A DNA stretch of 64,000 nt from Cheiracanthium punctorium (GCA_038373885.1 JAWZYV010011907.1:186001-250000); one strand, 5' to 3'; numbered from the stretch's first letter, positions 43,115 through 54,075 are shown. The notes: generated by a model not told the origin, from the sequence alone. Numbers and translations are program-made.

Positions 43115-44350
43115 GGGGTTAGGGGTAGTCAGAGGTGTGAAAAAATGCCATTTTTTATTAATTTTTTTTACTAGTAATTAAGTTTATTTCACATAAGTAA
43201 AAACATAGTATCATTTCATCATACTTTAACATTACTTCACTTAAATTAAAAAAAAAAAATAATAATTATTTTACAAGTTATGGCAGTCTAAGTTGAACAG
43301 GTTTTAATAATGGGTCCTTGCGGTGACCATTACAGCTCCTTGGAGATTCATCTAAAATCAATGAAACAAAAAAGATTATTTTTATGGATAGATAATCTTG
43401 TGCCTGATCGAAGCTTTTTTTGTTTTTTTCAAAATTAACAAAATGGCGGTCTCTGGAAATTTTTTTGCAGATTTTCGGGAAAAAACCAACAATTAATTGT
43501 TTATAAAAAATCGAAGTTTAAAAAAAAAAAAAATCCTTCGATCAGGCACTAGCTTTTTATGTTTTCTAAAAGCTGTATAAGTTTCATTCAAATCTATCGA
43601 GCGGTTTTTGAGTTACAGTGGTCACCAGTTCAAAAAACATAGTTTTGAGAAAAACGCATTTAAAGTTTTACAGTCGATTGATGTACAGTAATACGAATAA
43701 TTTCAATACTTACACTGAGTCATCTATTCCTGGACCATATAAGAGTTCTTCAGCCGTTGTAGAACTTTCTAAAACATCAATTTGTTGTTGTCTACGTCGC
43801 ATTCTACCTTCGCGAGTGTTGTCGTTAGCGCGCTGATCAGCTACTTTTACACGTGCACTATCGGTTTTTTCAGTATACCGATGCGAATTAGGCCCACAAC
43901 TAAGTCCCAGTGTGTTCATTATTACTAATAATGACTTTGTCCCTTCATTAAATATACTCATAGCTACGTATGCAGCAATTTGAACAATGGTAAAACTAGT
44001 ATTGATAGTTTTTGGGCATATTTTCCACACTAGTTGGTTGAAGCTCTCATTATTATTTTGATTAAATCCACCAACACATCTTGAAAGTAAATTTTCATTA
44101 CTAAGATCTTCATAAATAGGCTTGATTGCTTTTAAAACTTCAGGAGGTAAGGGAGAATTATGCCGCTAGCTAATTGTTCTCGGAAATATTAGACCGCTCG
44201 AGAGGCTTTTATTCTTCGCTAAATAACTCGAAAGATATTTGTCGGATTCACTTCAAACTTTCAGAGAATATTTTTAAGATACTATACTTTAAGAAAATGA
44301 AAAAAAAAAAAAAAATCAATTTTTTGAAAATTCTGACTACCCCTAACCCC
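43115..44350 (-). mobile_element. Kolobok-like transposon, TTAA target, internally deleted
   Basis: GGGGTTAGGGGTAGTCAGA and, inverted at the right end, GGGGTTAGGGGTAGTCAGA are perfect terminal inverted repeats flanked by TTAA (43111-43114 and 44351-44354). The interior keeps the C-terminal part of a transposase on the minus strand. TTAA duplication with this protein type points to Kolobok. An interior repeat flank with A-runs is also present. Confidence 0.83.
43710..44160 (-). pseudogene. Kolobok-like transposase, C-terminal fragment
   Basis: The minus-strand reading from about 44160 shows P-P-E-V-L-K-A-I-K-P-I-Y-E-D-L, then C-V-G-G-F-N-Q-N-N-N-E-S-F-N, W-K-I-C-P-K, I-F-N-E-G and L-G-L-S-C-G-P-N. 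It ends with A-D-Q-R-A, a basic R-R-R-Q-Q-Q stretch and Y-G-P-G-I-D-D before a stop at 43710. The C-x-G-G-x-x-Q-N-x-N-E-S...W...CPK pattern is that of Kolobok-type transposase C-termini in invertebrates. The N-terminal THAP finger and upstream catalytic part are missing. Confidence 0.7.
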
Positions 44351-44354
44351 TTAA

Positions 44355-45259
44355 GTGAACACACCGCAACAATATACATACCAAGTCTGAGCTCAATCGA
44401 ATGCACTGTTGAGGAGTTATAATGCTAATCCTCATACATGCAAACACACACACACACACCGCCGTAAAAATAGCATTAATGAACTCAAGGGACCTCAAAA
44501 CGTGTAAATACACCAAAATCTCGAAGTCTACTTTTTTCATGATTACAATACTTTCCTTACATGATATATGTTCAGAAAGAAAAAATGGGCTTTCCGGAAA
44601 AAAACAGCAAGAAAAAAGAAAATGGGATTATGTTTTCAAGTAACTTATTTTTTGCTGAGTTAACTATGAAACAAAACATTTTTAAGATATATAATACCAA
44701 TGATTTTGAAGGAGTTTTCAACTGTTATTTTGTTTGATTTCATTATTGCAGACATTTCTTTTCTATTGCTAGCATTACTTTCTTAAATTGTTCTTTGAGT
44801 GCTCAATGAATTCAAAGTATATAAAGGAGCAAACAGGTTAAAGTTGGTAGTAGGAATATGAGATAATGTGTTGACGATAGCAACAATGTGATCAGAAGAG
44901 CCATCTCTTTTTTATGAGTGACAATGAACTAAATATTCATATATCACGATTTGCAACTTTACCCCCACTAGCATAAAAAAACATAATAAATACCAACATC
45001 CACCCCAAAATCTTGAATCAAAATCATTAATGTGGTGACGATTACATTAAAAATCTTCAAAATGTTGCAAGAAATTTCTAAATTTTTGTACCTGAAAAAA
45101 TTAATTATCTTTTATTAATAATTTATTTAAAATTGATATTGTTTTAATTAAAAAAAAATGCAACTTTTTTTTCTGTGTGATTCTGTAATGGGAAAATACC
45201 AAAATATTCATCTTTTTTACTTAAACAAAAAGGAACATGCACAGACATAATAAACATAC
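44355..45259. other. Intron, no supported feature
   Basis: AT-rich, with a (CA)n at 44443-44458. The short frames here lack motifs. Confidence 0.5.
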
Positions 45260-45454
45260 AAAGGTTTTCTAATGCAGACTCTAATTTCTTTTCTAAGTCT
45301 TCTTTCACATTCAGTAATAATGATACTTCATTTTTATTATTAGCACATTCGGTCTCTAAGTCTTCCAATTTTTTCTTCTGGTCCTCTATAAGCAAAAGTG
45401 CATTGTCAAGTGTTTTATTCACAGATTGCAATAATTTTTCTGCCTCTTTAGCTT
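45260..45454 (-). CDS. Coiled-coil protein gene, exon 4 of those visible
   Basis: The acceptor GTTTTAG and donor GTATGT bound a 195-bp, phase 1-1 exon of 65 codons. It encodes A-E-K-L-L-Q-S-V-N-K-T-L-D-N-A-L-L-L-I-E-D-Q then K-K-L-E-D-L-E-T-E-C-A and L-L-N-V-K-E-D-L-E-K-K-L-E-S-A. It is the only exon that ends with T rather than G before the donor. It clusters with two exons just upstream (introns of 119 and 167 bp). Confidence 0.86.
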
Positions 45455-45573
45455 CTAAAACAAAAGACAAATCTGTTTTTACTATCATTTTGAATATATC
45501 GTATAATTCTCACATACTTTGGAACCTACATTATATGAATGGATAGAAATTAAATATTGGTCAATTAACAAAC

Positions 45574-45747
45574 CTGTTTCATGTTGCTTAATAGAATCAT
45601 TCAGCTCCTTTATGTTTTCTAAGTGAGACTGATGAAGTTTCTGTATTTCATCTTTTAAATCTAATGTTATTTGACAGTGATCGGCAGCAGAAAGACATGC
45701 AGTTTCGAGACTCTCTTTAAGCTTAGTATTTTCTTCCCTCAGATCAT
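45574..45747 (-). CDS. Coiled-coil protein gene, exon 3 of those visible
   Basis: The acceptor ATTGTAG and donor GTTTGT bound a 174-bp, phase 1-1 exon of 58 codons: D-L-R-E-E-N-T-K-L-K-E-S-L-E-T-A then L-K-D-E-I-Q-K-L-H-Q-S-H-L-E-N-I-K-E-L. GTTTGT is a weaker donor than the others. Confidence 0.86.
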
Positions 45748-45914
45748 CTACAATTAACAGAAAAATGAGAAATGCTTAAATATGAGAATCTATATGTGGA
45801 AGTAAAAATAATGTCACAGTTTTCCCCCCTATCCTTCCTGAACTATTAAGAGAGAACCTGTAAGGGGAATCTTAAGGGTAAAACTAAATTCACAGAAACA
45901 GATTAAAAAACTAC

Positions 45915-46088
45915 CTAATTCTTTAGACAAAGTTTCATAACTTCTGTTGGCTTTTTGCTTTACACTCTCCAATTCAGATATTTGCATTTCCATTGAAGTA
46001 ACCACTGACTCAAGATTACATCTATTATTTCTTTCTTCTGTTAATTTTTGAGAAGTAGCCAACAACTCATTCTTTACTTTGCACACTT
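45915..46088 (-). CDS. Coiled-coil protein gene, exon 2 of those visible
   Basis: The acceptor TTTTTAG and donor GTAGTT bound a 174-bp, phase 1-1 exon of 58 codons. It encodes V-K-N-E-L-L-A-T-S-Q-K-L-T-E-E-R, then M-E-M-Q-I-S-E-L-E-S-V-K-Q-K-A and Y-E-T-L-S-K-E-L. The S-K-E-L end recurs in the exon at 34818-34997. Confidence 0.87.
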
Positions 46089-47580
46089 CTAAAAAGATAA
46101 AAAATAAAGCATAAATAACTTTCAATTTGATACTGTTACACTTAAAAGTACTTCTTCCATAAAGCAAATGACATACATTATAGGAAGAAGACACAGCACA
46201 AAATAATTACATGCAGCAACACTCTGATTAGGGACATCCAAGGCAGCTGTTATTTGCTAAGGAAAGAGAGGTGAGCAGACTGAAGAAATGTAGTGCAATT
46301 CACATCATAGATATTCAACTATTCCCTGGATCTTGGCGATTGTTGTGGTCTGGAAGAAAGATGGTTTCAGGTGGTTCTACATTAACCATCAATGTTTAAA
46401 TAATATTACTAGCAAAGGCAGCTTTTCCTAGGATTGATGACACATTAGACAGTTTCAGATGTGCCGACTTTCCAAAATCAAAATGCCTGAGATCGCAAAA
46501 AGTCTACAATTTACGCATTTATTTTATGGCATAAAATGAAAGATAATCAATACGGACATAATTTCTTTTCTTAAATGCCATGCACATTCATTTAAACTTA
46601 AGTAAATAGGATAGAGCTAAGTTGTATAATGTAAATTTAATTTATAATATTTGCCAAAGAAAAATTGGAAAATAAAAACATTAAAATACACTGGGGATAA
46701 AATATTCATACCTATAAATTATATAAAGATAACTTATAACAATAAAATTTTAAATAATATCAAATTTTACATTAAAAATAACTTCTCATACAGCTTTGAA
46801 AATGTTACCATATTTGCAGGGATGTTAACTCCAACATTCGATTGGGAGCACCCCAGGAGCAGAAAAAATTTCATTTGGGAGCACAAAAAATATAGCTTTC
46901 GAGAGGAAAACTAAGATTTGGTATCAGAATTATGGTGGAAAATGGTGGAATGATTTTGGAGCATGAAAATGAAGATTTGGAAGCTCTGTGTTGACTCTAG
47001 AAAAAAAGGGCCGCCGGGAAGGGGAGAATTTAAAAAAGGGAACTTTGGGGTTCCACGAGAATGTACAGGTAGATAACATATATAGAAACTGGTTTGAAAC
47101 AATCTAATCCCCAAAACTTTAACATGTAGAGTTGTAATATATGTTCTGACTTACAATGCATAATTAGATTTTTTCCAATTTATGTTAGTTTCCCCCACCC
47201 CCTTCTTTTGGAGAAACTATCCTGTAGAAGTAAGTGTAAGCAAAATAGGAAAAATGATTTGTTGATAATATTTTGCTCTAAACATGACATAAATATGTGA
47301 ATTAAATCTGTACATAACTAGAAGTTTTTGATTAAAAAAAAAAAAAAAAAAGAAGTTAATATAAGTAATTTTGAATTTTCTGCTTAATTTTTTTTTTCTC
47401 AAAATTACGTGATGATGTTTATTATTTATAAAAAAAATCTGATGTGTCCAACACATGGCTTCCTTGCACGTCTATTAAATCAAAAATGTTTTTTACGCAC
47501 TTCCTCTAAACTTATTTGTTTGAAAGATATAAAATATCAATAATAGTAAGATATAGCGATTTCTAGCCAAACATTTTGAT
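46089..47580. other. Intron, no supported gene
   Basis: AT-rich. 46820-47050 contains repeated TTTGGGAGCA/TTTGGAGCA words. An A-run lies at 47334-47351. No exon or complete transposon can be delimited. Confidence 0.45.
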
Positions 47581-48400
47581 ATCGCCAAGCTGAGTTCAAT
47601 TTGAAAGATTTCTTTCTGACACTTTATTTGGCAATATTTCACCAAAAGCCGACAAACTTGAGATAGTTTGCGAGATTTTGGGGATAGTCAAAGTAGTCAT
47701 TGACCACAGACTTTCAATGAATTGAATGCATCCATACACCTTAATGTATTTAAAGTCATTTGGCTCACCCTGTAAATAAATTCCCAGTCGATTGCTGTCA
47801 AAAAAGATACTGAAAACCGTTAGATATTATAATATAGTTCTAAATACAAAAGTTCAAAATTCTACGGGTTAAAGTTTTAGAGTTATACAAAATACGAAAT
47901 AATTTTTGGCGCCAAATTTGGTGATATTTCGGCGAAACTCGTCAATGTCGACAACATTTGGCGAGATATTAAGCATGGACCAACAATGACAGATTATCGC
48001 CAAATTTGGCGATATTTCGCCAAAAATTGCCAAGAACGATGACAAATGGCGATACTTTGGGCATGGACCAAATGACTGACTATCGCCAAATTTGGCGACA
48101 TTTCGGCAAAACTCGCCAAGGTCGAGGACAGACGGCGAGATTTTGGGCATGTACCAAACAATGACTGTCTACAACTGTATTATATTGAAGATGTCCATAG
48201 ACATTAAAGTACTGAAATTGTTTTCGGTGGTCCTGTAAATAAACTCTCCAGTAGATTTTAACCAAAAATCGAGATGCACAACTAGATGTTACAACAATCT
48301 TATATATGAAATTTCATAATAGTTTTTGAGATTTGAGAGTTAAATATGCACACACGTACACAAAAAAGTCGCCAAGCTTGGCGACTTTTGGCATAGTACT
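47580..48400. repeat. Diverged tandem repeat rich in TCGCCAAATTTGGCGA palindromes
   Basis: Units of roughly 90-100 bp contain TCGCCAAATTTGGCGA (a perfect 16-bp palindrome) followed by TATTTCGCCAAAA, CGCCAAG, GGCGAGATTTTGGGCATG and ACCAA.TGACTG. Clear units lie near 47910-48160; weaker ones flank them. The same motif cluster occurs in the Helitron interior at 59785-59825 and near 37910. Confidence 0.7.
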
Positions 48401-48639
48401 TGAGGGAGGCACGTGACCGTGGTCGGACCATTACCTAACTTATGTGGTAGGACAGTATTGTGCTTGAAATGGATGAATCTCCTAAAATTGCCATTGACCG
48501 TAATGTATTGGAAATCTTTTGAGTGTTCCTGTAGCAGAACTGTAAATGATAAAGACACTTTTTTAATGGAGAAATTCATTTTCTAACTCTTTACAGCATA
48601 TATCACTTCTGAGTCGTTTGAAATAGGCCAATACCCCTA

Positions 48640-49408
48640 AAAAACGCTTTGATGAATTTCGGCCCATAGAGCGTAATGTATTTCGAATCTTTTAGGCGGT
48701 TCTGTAGATAAACTATCCAGTCGAATGGAACCGAAAGGGGAGGTACACAACTAGATGTTACAACAATCCTAAATATAAAGTTTCAACATTCTACGCCTAA
48801 TAGTTTTTGAGATATACGAGTTTAATGAATTTCGGCCCATTGAGCGTAATGTATTTCGAATGTTTTGGGCGGTCCTGTAGATAATCTATCCAATCGAATG
48901 GAACCAAAAGGGGAGGTGCACAACTAGATGTTACAACTATCCAAAATATGAAGTTTCGACATTCTGCACCTAATAGTTTTTGAGATATGCGAGTTTAATG
49001 ATTTTCGGCCCATAGAGCGTAATGTATTTCGAATCTTTTGGGCGGTCCTGTACATAAACTATTCATTTGATTGCGACCAAAAGGGGAGGTGCACAACTAG
49101 ATCATAGAACAATCCTAAATATCAAATCTCAACATTCTACGACCAATTGTTTTTGAGATATGCGAGTTACATACATACGTACGTACGTACAGACGGCATG
49201 GAAAAACTGACCACAATAAACTCGCCGCTGGTCAAAATGAGTTGCAGACGCGTTAATATGATCGTGCATGCTAGCCTACGATGAGATGCATCGAAAAATT
49301 TTTTTTAATTAAATTTAGAGGTAGTCAAAATCGGTTTTTTTGTCGAAATTTGGCCCCCAAAATTTTTCGGGATCACATTACTTCCTTATACTACGTACAA
49401 GGAAGTAA
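48640..49408. repeat. Tandem repeat (~185-bp unit, 3 copies) with palindromic end
   Basis: Each unit contains TTTCGGCCCATAGAGCGTAA, TGTATTTCGAATCTTTTGGG, AGGGGAGGTGCACAACTAGA and TAGTTTTTGAGATATGCGAG, starting near 48655, 48830 and 49003. After the third unit come (CGTA)n at 49173-49190 and a unique tail that ends in TACTTCCTT-N11-AAGGAAGTA (49378-49406). The same tail and palindrome recur at 50999-51197, so this is a dispersed element with an internal array. Confidence 0.82.
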
Positions 49409-49409
49409 T

Positions 49410-50110
49410 AGTACATTTATTGAAGAAGGTTTCCGAAATTTTTAGCCAGACATAATTTGTAAGGCAGTAAGGAAGGCAGAGGGACTGTTAATTTTAGTTC
49501 TCATTTTTATCAAATTTTCACTACTCGACCCACAATTACGGGATCACATTCATATACGATATTTCACCTATATCGGTAAACTTTTAAACAGAAAAGGACT
49601 GTCAGAGTAAGTGGATTAGGATATATGTGTTTAGCCTGCAATAAAAATAATAAAATTTCTGCAGTGCAGGATGTATAAAATTTAATAATATAAATTCTTT
49701 TGTTCGCAATAATTATTGAATGATTACCTAGTAAAGATTTTTAAAGTTACTGAATATATACCTTTATTACTATTAGACATTATTTGAAATTGCATCAAAC
49801 AATTTAACACATCCATCAATTGATAACTATAGAAATTGGGAAAATTGAATTCATAACACAGAAGATTCCTAGAATAAATGGCATAGTCATAGAAATTTTG
49901 TATTACATCACATGGTTGGAATGTACAACACCATATCAAATCATTGAAATATATTTTTTCTTCCTCTTTCACTTCTAATTTAATGTTTGCTCATTCATGA
50001 AAAGTGAATAAGATTTTTAAAAAGCACTATTCTTTAAAATAAACAAAAATAATTACTAAATGTAAGTTTTTTAGCAGGTATAAAATAAATATTTTTTTAA
50101 ACTCACAAAA
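49410..50110. other. Intron, no supported feature
   Basis: AT-rich with no exon-like frame bounded by splice sites. Confidence 0.45.
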
Positions 50111-50114
50111 TTGT

Positions 50115-50537
50115 CCAAAGGTATTGATAGGAAAAATAACTATTATTTGCCGCGATAAGTTCCCAATCTGAAATCTCGCATTCGTAAACTCAGTGACTAT
50201 TTTCACTGTATTCTAAAACTCTGTAACTATCGTTACTGTTCGTAGCATTGCGTCATCAACTTATTTGTATAACCTGACACTACACAAATTACATTTATCT
50301 ATGTCAAAGCCGTACTTCTACCCTCAACTATGTCAACGAACTGTAATTGAATATAAACTGCAATGTGTAATGAGAAGACAAGCAGTCTGTTATACCGACC
50401 AGGTTTCCGTGGTTATTTTCATATGTTTTATTAATACCAAGTTGTATTAATAAATTATTTTTAAACTATGTGCTGGTCATGGTGTTCTTCCACACATCCA
50501 CTGCCTTTCTATAACCTGCTAAGTGTCATAACCTGAC
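50115..50537 (+). mobile_element. copia-type LTR (approximate borders)
   Basis: The segment ends at CATAACCTGACA, directly followed by a primer-binding-site-like TTTGGTTTATGGGCCCAGGA and then gag. TATTAATAAATTATTTT (~50447) would be the poly-A signal region. The left border is not certain and no 3' LTR is present in the window. Confidence 0.5.
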
Positions 50538-50639
50538 ATTTGGTTTATGGGCCCAGGAGCCATAAGTGTGGATTGATCAGCATTTAAATAATTTGGAAGC
50601 CTAACGAGTTTTAAGACGGCGAGCCTTTCCCCCTATCTT

Positions 50640-50997
50640 TAAACGGACAATTCAATAGAGAAGTTGTCGGCTGACAACTATTCAACATGGGTTGAAGACG
50701 TGAAGGTGCTGCTGATGGACCGTAACTGCTGGCGTATAGTAGCAGGGACTGAAACAAAACCTGGTGACACCACAACTGCAAAAGAAAAAAAGATTTTGAC
50801 TGCAGAACTGATCGGGCGTACAGCACCATATACCTCGACATTGAGAAAGAGCACAGAGCTCTTATTGCTGATATAGTTGACCTAAAAGATGCGTGGAATA
50901 AACTTTTAAATCACTTTCATCCAGATTCTAGAGCCCGAATAAATGGACTGACTTACGAGTACTTCTCCTGCCGTATTGAACCGGATGAATCTATTGG
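50640..50997 (+). pseudogene. copia-type gag, N-terminal fragment
   Basis: The frame 50664-50876 begins S-A-D-N-Y-S-T-W-V-E-D-V-K-V-L-L, the conserved start of copia Gag (L-x-x-x-N-Y-x-x-W). After a shift near 50850 it continues I-V-D-L-K-D-A-W-N-K-L-L-N-H-F then I-N-G-L-T-Y-E-Y-F-S-C and P-D-E-S-I. It stops abruptly near 50997, where the tail of the 48640-type repeat begins, so the rest of gag and pol was lost at that junction. Confidence 0.75.
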
Positions 50998-50998
50998 A

Positions 50999-51197
50999 CC
51001 GGTGCACAACTAGATGCTAGAACAATCCTAAATATAAAGATTCAACATTCTACGACGAGTTTTATGATGAGTTGCATTGAAAAAATTCTTAAAAGTAAAT
51101 TTAGAGATAGTCAAAATCGTTTTTTCCGTCAAAATTTGGCCCCCGAAATTTTTCGGGATCACATTACTTCCTTATACTCCATACAAGGAAGTAAAAA
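50999..51197. repeat. Tail of the 48640-type element, second copy
   Basis: GGTGCACAACTAGATGCTAG, the GTCAAAATCG and TTTGGCCCCC-AAATTTTTCGGGATC words and the terminal TACTTCCTT-N11-AAGGAAGTA match 49090-49408. The internal ~100 bp before the tail is deleted. Confidence 0.82.
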
Positions 51198-51257
51198 GTG
51201 ACAAATTGTCAAAAATAGTGAGAAAGTGACTCGTATTGAGCCCTGTGTGAAATTAAC

Positions 51258-51436
51258 ATATTGAAGTATAACTAAGCAATATTATTTGTAAATGCATTTA
51301 AAAATACATATTACAAATATTTTTTCTCTTTGTTCTGAAATTATCCAGCAGAATATGTAGAAATATTCAGCTGAATATCTGCTTAGTATTCAGTTTAATA
51401 AATAGACCGAATAGTGGCCGAATATTCATTACATCC
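51258..51436. repeat. Dispersed repeat, second copy of the 15105 type
   Basis: It matches 15112-15300: GAAGTATAACTAAGCAATATT, GTTCTGAAATTAT and ATTCAGCTGAATAT. It ends CGAATATTCATTACATCCC. Confidence 0.65.
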
Positions 51437-51651
51437 CACATTACATTTATGGAAAGTAATCCACCAATGTCAGGAGGCAAAAATAGTATCATCAGTAGCC
51501 TGATCAATGTAAAAAAGTTGCCATTTTTAATTGTCAGTGGACACCTTGTAAAGGTGAAAAACATTTTGATCAAATTAGTAATCAATAAGTTTTATAACAA
51601 CATTCCAGTTATTTAATTGCTACACCTTCTAAAATGAAAATAAGTAATTAC

Positions 51652-51825
51652 CTGAATTTGCTTCTTCTAGACAGTTTTTATATTTGATAGTTGATTCTTC
51701 TTGTATGTGTATCAGTTCATTAATATTTTGCAATAAATTCTTGATTTCTTCACTTTGACTGGCAAGACTGCATTCTGATTTAGCCAATTTTTCAGAGATA
51801 GCAGCTCTATCCTGGGAGACAGAAG
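51652..51825 (-). CDS. Coiled-coil protein gene, exon 1 of those visible
   Basis: The acceptor TTATTTAG and donor GTAATT bound a 174-bp, phase 1-1 exon of 58 codons. It encodes I-S-E-K-L-A-K-S-E-C-S-L-A-S-Q-S-E-E-I-K-N-L-L-Q-N-I-N-E-L then Y-K-N-C-L-E-E-A-N-S. The acceptor shows that earlier exons exist, but none is recognisable between 51826 and 64000, so the 5' part of the gene lies beyond the window. The intron below it is 5.6 kb. Confidence 0.86.
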
Positions 51826-52004
51826 CTAAATAACAAACAAACTTTTAGATAAATCAGGATGGTCGACCACATAAAGCAAACTTGATTTCTTGACATTTCC
51901 TAGACCTCGATAAACACTAATGCCTAATGCCAAAAATATATCATGTCCATACAATAAAGGAAAATTATATTTTTAAACTTAAAATTAATATTATGACACA
52001 TTAA

Positions 52005-52440
52005 CAGGGTGTCTACCAATGGCAGGAGGAAAAGATAGTATCATTAGTAGCCTCACTGACATTAAAAAGTCTTAAGTTTAGCAGCCATTTTCTTTATTTT
52101 AGTTGCAAAAATAGTAACATTTTTGCATGATTTTGTAGCTATGAAATAAGCATACATCATTTAGCTTCATTTAAGAAAGAATGAATACAATGACAAATTA
52201 AAAACTTTGTGTTATATAACAGCATATAGTACAATTTTTTATAACACTATTTAAAAAATGGATTAGAATGTTTGATGAATGACCAGTCGCAACTTCGAAA
52301 AGAAAAGAGAGCTGAGAAAAACCAAACTCTGATTTTCAAATTAGTTGGCTGGAGAATTTATTTTTTAAAATATTGTCCGAGTCACCTCATCTATAAATTA
52401 GTATCAAAAGTCGCCTTTTAAGTTGCTGGTGAACATCCTG
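52005..52440. mobile_element. DNA transposon copy, CAGGGTGTCTACC ends
   Basis: CAGGGTGTCTACCAATG begins at 52005 and the right end reads GGTGAACATCCTG, its imperfect complement. CATTAA flanks both sides (51999-52004 and 52441-52446). Interior words (AGGAGG.AAAAATAGTATCAT, AAATGGATTAGAAT, GACCA.TCGCAACTT) recur at 60934-62090 and 51455-51560. It is non-coding. Confidence 0.65.
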
Positions 52441-52446
52441 CATTAA

Positions 52447-52904
52447 TAGGTTATTGAACACAATATTTATTAACTTTAATGAATAATATTAAAAGTTATA
52501 GTAAATTCTGCCATTTTAAATCTGAGAAATAACACTTTATAATCTTTGTTAGATGTTGTCAAGAAATGTACAAAAATATGCAGATCATTTAGCAGAGATG
52601 TTTTTTGAAAAAAAATGGGGGGAGGGGGGGGGGTATCCTCGCCTGTAAGACATTCTAGTCTATCAGGAAAACTTCACCTTAAAAATCAAATCTAACTTGG
52701 CAAAAATAAGAAGTGTATTTAACAAACATAAATCTGTAAAAAATAATTAAATATAAAAATAAAGGTCAACATTTAATTCTACAGCACTAAATATAAAAAT
52801 TTTAGGATTTAAATAAATGAGTGTTTGAGAAAAACTATATACATATACCAGCAGCATTGCCCATGCAATACAAGAGACATGCTCTTAGACCTTAAATATA
52901 GATT
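52447..52904. other. Non-coding, G-run
   Basis: AT-rich with a G-run at 52617-52634. No gene and no delimitable element. Confidence 0.4.
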
Positions 52905-53056
52905 GTAAAGGGAAGGAATGTGAATCCTCCTGCTACAATGATTAAAAAAAAAAAAGACATGGGACTTCCCACTGCAAAGAAAAAAATTTTTAACATGGCA
53001 CCTGAAAGTGTACAGAGGTTACCAGGAATCAGACGTGGCTAGGCATCTCCCCTTTT

Positions 53057-53106
53057 ACCTGTCTGTGTTCTAACAGTCATTTATCGCTGTTAGAACACAG
53101 ACAGGT
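53057..53106. repeat. Perfect hairpin, 20-bp stem and 10-nt loop
   Basis: 53057-53076 and 53087-53106 are exact complements (ACCTGTCTGTGTTCTAACAG) around TCATTTATCG. It sits inside the repeat block and probably reflects a head-to-head junction of two repeat copies. Confidence 0.9.
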
Positions 53107-53257
53107 GTAGGACAACAGGTTTAGTAGTTGCGCAGTAATACCTATGCAACTACTAAAATCAAACAAAGTCTAGTCGTTGGTATGAGATTGTAAAGGGAAG
53201 GAATGTGATTTCTCCTGCTGCAATGATAAAAAAGGACATGGGACTTTCCGCTGTAAA

Positions 53258-53449
53258 CAGTGGCATAGTCAGAAATTTTTCATGGGGGGGGGGGGGGGGG
53301 GGGGGTACGAATACTGCAACTCACTTAAATGTATACGTGTGTGTGATAAGGGAGCGAAGAATATACATTTTGTATGGCAAAAAAATACCTCATGGGGTGT
53401 GTGTGTGTGTGTGTGTGTGACCCCTATTCTCCCCTTTAATACGCCATTG
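53258..53449. mobile_element. hAT MITE, GGGGCGTAGC family, 192 bp
   Basis: The ends are CAGTGGCATAGTC and, inverted, CAATGGCGTATTA. The flanking octamers GCTGTAAA (53250-53257) and ACTGTAAA (53450-53457) agree at 7 of 8. The related repeat copies at 52975 and 53817 carry the uninterrupted CTGCAAAGAAAAAAA sequence, an empty-site comparison. It contains a G-run, TTTTGTATGGCAAA and a (GT)n. Confidence 0.82.
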
Positions 53450-54075
53450 ACTGTAAAGAAAAAAAGAAATGAACAGGGGACATGCCAGAGTACAGAGGTT
53501 ACTGGGAATTGAACGTTGCTAGGTTTCTCTCCTTCTACCTGTTGTGTTCTAATATAGTCATTTATCACTAATACCTACGCACGTCATAAACTAATTATCT
53601 TTTATTTCAACTTCAGTAAGAACCACTGGATGGAAATCATTGGGCATCTACACAGTAGATAAAAACTTAAAGTAATTATAGATTAATTAAAAAATCTAGG
53701 TTTTTATGATTATTTAGTGAAAATACAGGTTTTTTCTAATAGTCATTTATCACTAATCTACACATGTCATAAACTAATTATTTTTTATTTCAACTGCAGT
53801 ATATGGGACTTCCCGCTGCAAAGAAAAAAAAATTTAATATGGCACCTGAAAGTGTACAGAGGTTACCAGGAATCAGACGTGGCTAGGCATCTCCCCTTAA
53901 CCTTTATTTAGTGAAAATACAGGTTTGTTTTAATAGTCATTTATCACTAATATCTACACATGTCATAAACTAATTATTTTTTATTTCAACTGCAGTAACA
54001 ACCACTGGACGCAAATCATTGGGCATCTATAAAATAGATGCCAATTTAAAATAATTATAGATTAATTAAAAATCA

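Larger units (their letters stand above)
52905..54075. repeat. Diverged repeat block, at least three related segments
   Basis: GATTGTAAAGGGAAGGAATGTGA...GACATGGGACTTCC...GTGTACAGAGGTTACCAGGAA...GGCTAGGCATCTCC occurs at about 52907-53055 and 53188-53535, with a shorter copy at 53804-53900. The AGTCATTTATCACTAAT..CTAC.CATGTCATAAACTAATTA segment occurs at about 53556, 53740 and 53935. The middle copy is interrupted by the MITE at 53258-53449. Confidence 0.75.
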
